Positions 1 to 3,863 of a stretch of 5,707 nt of DNA are shown here, in pieces. How positions within the stretch are numbered: position 1 is the first letter of the stretch; the number at the start of each line of letters is the position of its first letter. The DNA is from Betaproteobacteria bacterium (GTDB lineage Bacteria > Pseudomonadota > Gammaproteobacteria > Burkholderiales > Rhodocyclaceae): contig BNUD01000120.1 of assembly GCA_025997095.1 (NCBI GenBank), positions 1 to 5,707 on the forward strand, given 5' to 3'. The position numbers and the translations under genes are program-made. The notes under the pieces were generated by a model. It was not told the DNA's origin, searched no databases, and worked only from the letters and a program-made list of their open reading frames with translations.

Positions 1-127
1 GGGCGATAACGTGTCGATCACGGTGAAGCTGATCGCTCCCATCGCCATGGAAGAAGGTCTGCGCTTCGCCATCCGTGAAGGCGGTCGTACCGTCGGCGCG
101 GGCGTCGTCGCCAAGATCATCGAGTAA
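1..127 (+). CDS. tuf: Elongation factor Tu, C-terminal fragment (5' end outside window)
   Basis: Only the last 41 codons are present, in the frame starting at base 2, ending with TAA at 125-127. The peptide starts [20 protein letters not shown] and continues through [18 protein letters not shown] to a final IIE. This is the conserved end of EF-Tu domain 3, the beta-barrel that helps hold aminoacyl-tRNA. EF-Tu is the GTPase that delivers aminoacyl-tRNA to the ribosomal A site. The AKIIE ending is typical of betaproteobacteria, from family knowledge. tRNA-Trp follows 60 nt downstream, the usual tuf-trnW-secE-nusG order. The stop codon lies in the 5' arm of a perfect 7-bp inverted repeat. The GTPase domain is outside the window, so whether this is one of two tuf copies cannot be told here. 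Confidence 0.97.
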
Positions 128-137
128 GGTTTACTCG
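121..137 (+). repeat. Perfect inverted repeat spanning the tuf stop codon
   Basis: CGAGTAA (121-127) is the exact reverse complement of TTACTCG (131-137), with a 3-nt loop GGT. The 5' arm contains the last EF-Tu codon and the stop. No long T-run follows, so it is not a standard terminator. It could stabilise or mark the 3' end of the tuf mRNA, or be fortuitous. The pairing is seen directly; any function is inference. Confidence 0.5.
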
Positions 138-147
138 GTTTGAATAT

Positions 148-173
148 AAGGCGCTCCACCTTCGGGGCGCTTT
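148..173 (+). terminator. Hairpin between tuf and tRNA-Trp, weak terminator or processing structure
   Basis: Positions 148-157 (AAGGCGCTCC) pair with 164-173 (GGGGCGCTTT) around a 6-nt loop ACCTTC, giving a 10-bp stem with two G-T pairs. Only three T residues follow, within the stem end, and then GTAG. It would therefore be a leaky terminator at best, partly separating tuf from tRNA-Trp/secE, or a stem that guides processing of the tRNA precursor 14 nt downstream. Confidence 0.45.
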
Positions 174-187
174 GTAGTCTCTGTTGC

Positions 188-263
188 AGGGGTATAGCTC
201 AACTGGCAGAGCGTCGGTCTCCAAAACCGAAGGTTGGGGGTTCGATTCCCTCTGCCCCTGCCA
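188..263 (+). tRNA. trnW: tRNA-Trp (anticodon CCA)
   Basis: A complete 76-nt cloverleaf. The acceptor stem AGGGGTA pairs with TGCCCCT (one G-T). The D arm is GCTC/GAGC. The anticodon stem TCGGT/ACCGA closes the loop CTCCAAA, with anticodon CCA at 221-223, which reads UGG (Trp). The T arm carries GGTTCGATTCC around the TTCGA loop, and the 3' CCA (261-263) is encoded, with discriminator G at 260. Its position between tuf and secE is the standard betaproteobacterial and gammaproteobacterial arrangement. It is probably cut from a longer transcript, since no convincing separate promoter is visible in the 60 nt upstream. Confidence 0.98.
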
Positions 264-314
264 ATTTATGTAGTCCTCGTCCGGGCGTTTTGTTCGGGAA
301 AGTTTTTGCGCCAG

Positions 315-668
315 ATGGTCGATAAAATCAAAATTGCGCTCTCCCTGCTGCTGGTCGCGGCGGGCGTTGTCGGGTTTTACCTGCTTGCTGATCAAGCGAC
401 GGTATTGCGTGTGCTGGCGGTTGCCGCCGGAGTGATCGCGGGCGGCGTGCTGTTCTGTGTGGCGACCGAGCCGGGTTCGCGCTTCGTGCTGTTGTGGCGC
501 GAGGCGTTGGTCGAGCTGAAAAAAGTCGTTTGGCCGACCCGCAAGGAAGCCCTGCAAATGACGGGCATGGTGTTCGCCTTTGTGGTGGTGATGGCGATTT
601 TTCTGTTCCTGACCGACAAGACCCTGGAATGGGTGATGTATGACCTCGTTTTGGGATGGAAATCATGA
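315..668 (+). CDS. secE: Preprotein translocase subunit SecE
   Basis: SecE is the small essential subunit of the SecYEG inner-membrane channel; it clamps SecY and is needed for Sec-dependent export and membrane-protein insertion. The 117-residue product has three predicted membrane segments, at about residues 5-25, 30-50 and 83-106, matching the three-helix proteobacterial form rather than the one-helix form of many other bacteria. Between helices 2 and 3 is the conserved cytoplasmic amphipathic stretch (about 57-80) with the family signature [15 protein letters not shown] chose ATG 315 because it gives the family's MVDKIK-type start. An upstream in-frame extension to 234 would run back into the tRNA. 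The ribosome site is weak: GGGAAAG at 296-302 lies about 12 nt upstream. The stop overlaps the nusG start by 4 nt (ATGA), so the pair is likely translationally coupled. Confidence 0.95.
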   Translation: MVDKIKIALSLLLVAAGVVGFYLLADQATVLRVLAVAAGVIAGGVLFCVATEPGSRFVLLWREALVELKKVVWPTRKEALQMTGMVFAFVVVMAIFLFLTDKTLEWVMYDLVLGWKS

Positions 669-1198
669 GCCGCCGCTGGTACGTCGTACACGTCTATTCC
701 GGTTTTGAAAAAAGCGTCATGCGCGCCCTGATGGATCGCATCGAGCGTTCCGGTCTGGTCGACCTGTTCGGTCGCATTCTGGTGCCGGTCGAAGAAGTCG
801 TGGAAATGAAAAACGGTCAGAAGGCCATCACCGAACGCAAGTTCTTCCCCGGCTATGTGCTGGTGGAAATGGAGATGAACGACGACTCCTGGCATTTGGT
901 AAAAGACACGCCGCGCGTCACCGGTTTTGTCGGCGGCACGGCCACCAAGCCCGCGCCCATTTCCGAAAGGGAAGTAAACGACATCATGCGGCAAATGCAG
1001 GCGGGCGTTGAAAAGCCGCGTCCCAAGGTGTTGTTTGACGAAGGCGAAGTGGTGCGGATCAAGGAAGGCCCGTTTGCCGACTTCAACGGCAGCGTCGAAT
1101 CCATTGACTACGAAAAGAATCGCATCTCTGTTTCGGTCAGTATTTTCGGGCGTTCCACCCCCGTTAATCTCGAATTCTCGCAGGTCGAAAAAGTCTGA
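665..1198 (+). CDS. nusG: Transcription termination/antitermination factor NusG
   Basis: NusG binds the RNA polymerase clamp through its N-terminal domain, suppresses pausing, and through its C-terminal KOW domain contacts either Rho or ribosomal protein S10, linking transcription with termination or translation. The 177-residue product has the NGN domain at about 1-115 ([15 protein letters not shown] start; [13 protein letters not shown] at about 57-69). The KOW domain covers about 124-177 ([19 protein letters not shown]), ending [19 protein letters not shown] as in typical proteobacterial NusG. I chose ATG 665 over the in-frame ATG at 656 because [13 protein letters not shown] matches the family start and gives the ATGA overlap with secE. 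There is no domain insertion and the length is normal. In the expressome NusG sits next to the beta subunit encoded by rpoB downstream. Confidence 0.97.
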   Translation: MSRRWYVVHVYSGFEKSVMRALMDRIERSGLVDLFGRILVPVEEVVEMKNGQKAITERKFFPGYVLVEMEMNDDSWHLVKDTPRVTGFVGGTATKPAPISEREVNDIMRQMQAGVEKPRPKVLFDEGEVVRIKEGPFADFNGSVESIDYEKNRISVSVSIFGRSTPVNLEFSQVEKV

Positions 1199-1300
1199 TT
1201 TTTCAAGGCGCAGCCGGACGCCTTTCACTCCGGCAAGAGGAGCGTCAGTAAGGGAAAGAAACCCTGAGCGCGCGTTACCACTCACTGACAAGGAAACAAA
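1199..1300 (+). promoter_or_regulatory. nusG-rplK spacer, structured leader of the L11-L1 unit
   Basis: This 102-nt gap has no gene. Two overlapping stems are possible: AAGGCG (1205-1210) with CGCCTT (1219-1224), or GCCGGA (1213-1218) with TCCGGC (1229-1234). They cannot form together. Downstream, GTCAGT (1244-1249) pairs with ACTGAC (1284-1289) and encloses AGGG/CCCT (1251-1254/1262-1265) and GAG/CTC (1266-1268/1281-1283), making a possible three-way junction just before the ribosome site AAGGAA (1290-1295). In E. coli this position holds the rplKA promoter and the mRNA site where L1 represses translation (established). I cannot identify a clear promoter or match the exact L1-binding motif, so the assignment rests on position and pairing. 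Confidence 0.4.
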
Positions 1301-1732
1301 ATGGCCAAGAAAATTATCGGCTACATCAAGCTGCAAGTGCCGGCAGGGAAAGCGAATCCTTCGCCCCCGATCGGTCCCGCCCTGGGTCAGCGCGGTCTCA
1401 ACATCATGGAATTCTGCAAGGCGTTCAACGCCAAAACGCAGTCTCTGGAACCGGGTCTGCCGATTCCCGTGGTGATCACCGCCTTCGCGGACAAGTCCTT
1501 CACTTTCATCATGAAGACGCCGCCCGCGACCATCCTGATCAAGAAGGCAGCCGGGATCAAGTCCGGGTCGCCCAAGCCGCATACCGACAAGGTGGGCAAG
1601 ATTACGCTCGCGCAATGCGCCGACATCGCCAAACAGAAACAGCCTGACCTGACCGCCGCCGATCTGGACGCCGCCGTGCGTACCATCGCCGGTTCCGCGC
1701 GCAGCATGGGCGTCACCGTGGAGGGGCTGTAA
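1301..1732 (+). CDS. rplK: 50S ribosomal protein L11 (uL11)
   Basis: L11 binds the 23S rRNA GTPase-associated centre and supports factor-dependent GTP hydrolysis and, in relevant species, RelA activation. The 143 residues match the usual length. The N-terminal domain (about 1-70) contains the proline-rich [19 protein letters not shown] (15-32) followed by [10 protein letters not shown]. The C-terminal rRNA-binding domain (about 75-143) holds [18 protein letters not shown] and the family signature [16 protein letters not shown] near the end. ATG 1301 is preceded by AAGGAA about 6 nt upstream. rplA starts 2 nt after the stop, so the two are co-translated from one message. Confidence 0.98.
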   Translation: MAKKIIGYIKLQVPAGKANPSPPIGPALGQRGLNIMEFCKAFNAKTQSLEPGLPIPVVITAFADKSFTFIMKTPPATILIKKAAGIKSGSPKPHTDKVGKITLAQCADIAKQKQPDLTAADLDAAVRTIAGSARSMGVTVEGL

Positions 1733-1734
1733 TC

Positions 1735-2445
1735 ATGGCAAAGCTCACCAAAAAACAAAAAGCGCTCGCCAGCAAGGTTGACGCGCAAAAGCTCTATCCC
1801 GTCGCCGAAGCCCTGACGCTGGTCAAGGAAACCGCGATTGCCAAATTCGATGAATCCGTTGACGTGGCGGTGAATCTCGGCATTGACGCGCGCAAGTCCG
1901 ACCAACTGGTGCGTGGCTCCGTCGTTCTGCCCGCAGGGACGGGCAAGAGTGTGCGCGTCGCCGTGTTCGCCCAGGGCGACAAGGCGGAAGCAGCCAAAGC
2001 CGCTGGCGCCGACGTTGTGGGTTTTGACGACCTCGCTGCCGAAGTCAAGGCGGGCAAGCTGGATTTTGATGTGGTCATCGCCACGCCGGACGCCATGCGG
2101 ATCGTGGGGCAACTGGGTCAGATTTTAGGCCCCCGTGGTCTGATGCCAAATCCCAAAGTGGGTACGGTGTCCGCCGACGTGACCACCGCCGTGCAAAACG
2201 CCAAGGCGGGTCAAGTGCAATACCGTACCGACAAGGGCGGCATCATACACGCCACCATTGGTCGCGCTTCTTTCCCGGCTGACAAGCTGGAACAGAATCT
2301 GCGCGCCCTGATCGAAGCCCTGACCAAGGCGAAACCCGCCGCGTCCAAGGGGCAGTATCTGAAAAAAATCGCCATCGCCAGCACCATGGGCCCCGGCGTG
2401 CGCGTGGATCAGACCAGCCTGACTGGTGCCGCAGCGTCGTTATAG
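1735..2445 (+). CDS. rplA: 50S ribosomal protein L1 (uL1)
   Basis: L1 forms the mobile L1 stalk that helps release deacylated tRNA from the E site. In E. coli it also represses its own operon by binding the mRNA before rplK. The product has 236 residues. It carries the L1 signature [15 protein letters not shown] (131-145) and the conserved C-terminal [20 protein letters not shown] (207-226). The N-terminus [10 protein letters not shown] is typical. The last ten residues ([10 protein letters not shown]) are a short, low-complexity tail slightly longer than many homologues, with no evident functional meaning. The ribosome site GGAGG (1720-1724) lies inside the end of rplK, 10 nt before the ATG, which favours coupling with rplK. 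The 241-nt leader for rplJ follows. Confidence 0.98.
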   Translation: MAKLTKKQKALASKVDAQKLYPVAEALTLVKETAIAKFDESVDVAVNLGIDARKSDQLVRGSVVLPAGTGKSVRVAVFAQGDKAEAAKAAGADVVGFDDLAAEVKAGKLDFDVVIATPDAMRIVGQLGQILGPRGLMPNPKVGTVSADVTTAVQNAKAGQVQYRTDKGGIIHATIGRASFPADKLEQNLRALIEALTKAKPAASKGQYLKKIAIASTMGPGVRVDQTSLTGAAASL

Positions 2446-2462
2446 ATGTAAAGACTTTGGGA

Positions 2463-2493
2463 CGCAGCGCCGCCGTTTTGCGATGGCGCTGCG
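2463..2493 (+). promoter_or_regulatory. Stable hairpin just after rplA
   Basis: CGCAGCGCC (2463-2471) and GGCGCTGCG (2485-2493) form a perfect 9-bp GC-rich stem with a 13-nt loop, 17 nt after the rplA stop. No T-run follows (GATCGTC), so it is unlikely to terminate transcription alone. It may protect the rplKA mRNA 3' end, form the first stem of the rplJ leader, or mark a processing point between the L11-L1 and L10-L12 units. Confidence 0.5.
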
Positions 2494-2497
2494 GATC

Positions 2498-2631
2498 GTC
2501 AAAGACCACAGGCGCACCCGGATTCCCGGGCGCTCAAAAGGTTTGACCAGCCTGTGCAGATGGTGTTCCCGAACAAGGATTTTGCCGGAAGACTTCGCGT
2601 CTTTCGGCGTGCTTCTGGTTCAGGTCGCCGT
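2498..2631 (+). promoter_or_regulatory. L10 leader (ribosomal protein L10-L12 autoregulatory RNA)
   Basis: This is the cis-regulatory mRNA bound by the L10(L12)4 complex, which represses translation of rplJL when stalk protein is in excess. Characteristic stretches are CAAAGACCACAGGCGC (2500-2515) and GCCTGTGCAGATGGTG (2550-2565), close to the E. coli leader as I recall it. CACAGGC (2507-2513) pairs with GCCTGTG (2550-2556). A second long stem joins ATGGTG (2560-2565), CC and GAAC (2568-2574) to GTTC, GG and CGCCGT (2618-2631). Inside it is a 10-bp hairpin, GCCGGAAGAC (2584-2593) with GTCTTTCGGC (2599-2608), loop TTCGC. This layout agrees with the known leader, in which a stem encloses an inner hairpin upstream of rplJ. 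The pairings are read by eye and not energy-tested. Confidence 0.78.
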
Positions 2632-2636
2632 AGGAG

Positions 2637-2658
2637 TGACGGGATATTTATCTCGTCA
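2637..2658 (+). terminator. Hairpin plus short T-run directly before the rplJ ribosome site
   Basis: TGACGGGAT (2637-2645) pairs with ATCTCGTCA (2650-2658), 9 bp with one G-T pair and loop ATTT, followed by TATTTTGACTTG. It resembles a weak intrinsic terminator or an exposed structural element 12 nt before the Shine-Dalgarno AAAGGAGG. It could act as an attenuator of rplJL or keep the ribosome site in a defined context. The stem is seen directly; the role is a guess. Confidence 0.4.
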
Positions 2659-2670
2659 TATTTTGACTTG

Positions 2671-2678
2671 AAAGGAGG
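2671..2678 (+). promoter_or_regulatory. Strong ribosome binding site that fixes the GTG start of rplJ
   Basis: AAAGGAGG is a near-complete anti-16S complement, placed 8 nt before GTG 2687. It decides the non-ATG start of rplJ, because no in-frame ATG near the family N-terminus exists. The strong site plus weak start codon suits a gene whose initiation is controlled by the L10 leader. Confidence 0.85.
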
Positions 2679-2686
2679 AAAGACCC

Positions 2687-3205
2687 GTGGGTCTCAATCT
2701 CGAAGACAAAAAAGCCGTTGTGGCTGAAGTGGCGGCGCAGGTAGCCAATGCTCAGACTGTCGCGGTGGCTGAATATCGCGGCATTGAAGTGAGTGACCTC
2801 ACCTTGCTGCGTAAGCAGGCGCGCGAGGCCGGAGTGTATCTGCATGTGCTGAAAAACACTTTGGTGCGGCGCGCGGTGGCGGATACGCCATTCGCAACGC
2901 TGGCGGAACATCTGGTCGGGCCGCTGATTTACAGCATTTCCGCCGATCCCGTGGCGGCCGCCCGTGTGTTGCACAACTTCGCCAAAACCAACGACAAGCT
3001 CGTCATCAAGGCGGGTTCTTATGCGGGCAAGCTATTGGACAAGGCGGGCGTGCAAGCGCTGGCTTCCATCCCTGGCCGCGAAGAACTGCTCGCCAGGTTG
3101 CTGGGCGTCATGAAAGCGCCGGTTTCCGGCTTCGCCGCCGTGGTCGCCGCGCTCGCCAAACAACGCGACGCATCCGCGCCTGCCGCCGAAGCGGTTGCGG
3201 CCTGA
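2687..3205 (+). CDS. rplJ: 50S ribosomal protein L10 (uL10)
   Basis: L10 anchors the L7/L12 dimers to the 23S rRNA at the base of the stalk and, with L12, represses its own mRNA. The 172-residue product starts [20 protein letters not shown] from a GTG codon. The rRNA-binding N-terminal domain includes [20 protein letters not shown] and the conserved [10 protein letters not shown]. The C-terminal helix that carries L12 dimers is in about residues 120-160 ([20 protein letters not shown]), followed by a short Ala-rich tail. Length and sequence are ordinary for proteobacteria. rplL begins 41 nt downstream on the same message; no terminator is visible in that gap. Confidence 0.97.
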   Translation: MGLNLEDKKAVVAEVAAQVANAQTVAVAEYRGIEVSDLTLLRKQAREAGVYLHVLKNTLVRRAVADTPFATLAEHLVGPLIYSISADPVAAARVLHNFAKTNDKLVIKAGSYAGKLLDKAGVQALASIPGREELLARLLGVMKAPVSGFAAVVAALAKQRDASAPAAEAVAA

Positions 3206-3246
3206 TTGACAACAACTTTTTTACGATTTCACCAGGAGTGATTGAA

Positions 3247-3621
3247 ATGGCAATTTCCAAAGAAGACATCATCGAAGCCGTCGGTAATCTGACGGTTCTC
3301 GAACTGAACGACCTCGTTCACGCGTTTGAAGAAAAATTCGGCGTTTCCGCCGCCTCGTTCGCCGCCCCCGCCGCTGGTGGCGGTGCCGCTGCCCCCGCCG
3401 CCGAAGAACAGACTGAATTCACCGTGATTCTGGCGGCTGCCGGCGACAAGAAGGTCGAAGTCATCAAGGTCGTGCGCGCCGCGACCGGACTGGGGCTGAA
3501 GGAAGCCAAGGATGTGGTTGACGGCGCGCCCAAGCCCGTCAAGGAAGGCATCTCCAAGGCGGACGCGGAAGCCCTGAAGAAGCAACTGGAAGACGCGGGC
3601 GCCAAGGTCGAACTGAAGTAA
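3247..3621 (+). CDS. rplL: 50S ribosomal protein L7/L12 (bL12)
   Basis: L7/L12 is the multicopy stalk protein that recruits and stimulates the GTPase factors EF-Tu, EF-G, IF2 and RF3. The 124-residue product has an N-terminal dimerisation domain (about 1-33, [20 protein letters not shown]), a flexible Ala/Gly/Pro hinge (about 35-53) and the globular C-terminal domain (about 55-124) with the signature [22 protein letters not shown] chose ATG 3247 rather than the in-frame GTG 3238. MAISKEDI is the family start, AGGAG (3234-3238) is correctly placed 8 nt upstream, and the GTG overlaps that site. A strong attenuator begins 17 nt after the stop. The C-terminal fold is also the best comparison for the insert in the RpoB of this window. 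Confidence 0.98.
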   Translation: MAISKEDIIEAVGNLTVLELNDLVHAFEEKFGVSAASFAAPAAGGGAAAPAAEEQTEFTVILAAAGDKKVEVIKVVRAATGLGLKEAKDVVDGAPKPVKEGISKADAEALKKQLEDAGAKVELK

Positions 3622-3637
3622 TTCGCGCGTTTTTTGC

Positions 3638-3688
3638 GGGTCGGCGGTCGATTTTGACCTCCGACCCTTTCCGTTTTTCTGTTTTTTG
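3638..3688 (+). terminator. Intrinsic terminator/attenuator between rplL and rpoB
   Basis: GGGTCGG (3638-3644) pairs with CCGACCC (3661-3667). After one C-T mismatch the stem continues as GGTC (3646-3649) with GACC (3656-3659), loop GATTTT: 11 pairs in all. T-rich sequence follows at once (TTTCCGTTTTTCTGTTTTTT, 3668-3687). This is a strong rho-independent signal. E. coli has a known partial terminator at this position, which makes rpoBC expression lower than rplJL (established). Read-through is expected because rpoB has no visible promoter of its own. Confidence 0.88.
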
Positions 3689-3812
3689 ATTGAACGAGGG
3701 CGCGATGTTCGTGCATCAAACGGCAACCGCAAGCGACTTTTCCGCACAGGGTGATGTTGATGTGAGGGAAGGCTTGCTGTTTCGTGTTTTTTGTATTCAT
3801 TCGTATTTTGTT

Positions 3813-3840
3813 GACCGGTCTTCCGGTCTGACCGTTTTTT
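3813..3840 (+). terminator. Second hairpin plus T6 close to the rpoB start
   Basis: Two alternative stems exist. GACCGG (3813-3818) can pair with CCGGTC (3823-3828), loop TCTT. Alternatively CGGTC (3816-3820) can pair with GACCG (3830-3834), immediately followed by TTTTTT (3835-3840). The second resembles a minimal intrinsic terminator and competes with the first. It ends 23 nt before the rpoB ATG, so it lies in the rpoB 5' leader. It may fine-tune read-through from rplJL. The stems are short, so confidence is moderate. Confidence 0.42.
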
Positions 3841-3863
3841 AGTCTTTCAATCTCGGAGCGACC

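Noticed and set aside
122..150. Possible promoter for tRNA-Trp/secE with TATAAG at 145-150
   Set aside because: No acceptable -35 box lies 16-18 nt upstream (GAGTAA), and the box overlaps the two inverted repeats.
234..314. N-terminal extension of secE from ATG 234
   Set aside because: It begins inside the tRNA-Trp gene and the added residues do not resemble SecE. ATG 315 gives the family start.
392..1615. 407-codon open frame on the - strand, antisense to secE, nusG and rplK
   Set aside because: It runs opposite three well-supported genes and its product is rich in His, Arg, Asp and Phe with no recognisable family, as expected for the reverse reading of GC-biased coding DNA.
3757..3809. 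Possible rpoB promoter from TTGATG (3757) or TTGCTG (3774) with TATTCA/TATTTT
   Set aside because: Spacings are about 14 or 24 nt or lack a -10 match; none gives a credible sigma-70 pair.
3705..3842. 45-codon open frame in the rplL-rpoB spacer, starting MFVHQTATAS and ending SSGLTVF
   Set aside because: There is a purine-rich GAGGG 4 nt upstream, but the spacing is short, the peptide has no recognisable features, and its end lies in the second hairpin and T-run. Chance is the simpler explanation; conservation in relatives would reopen it.
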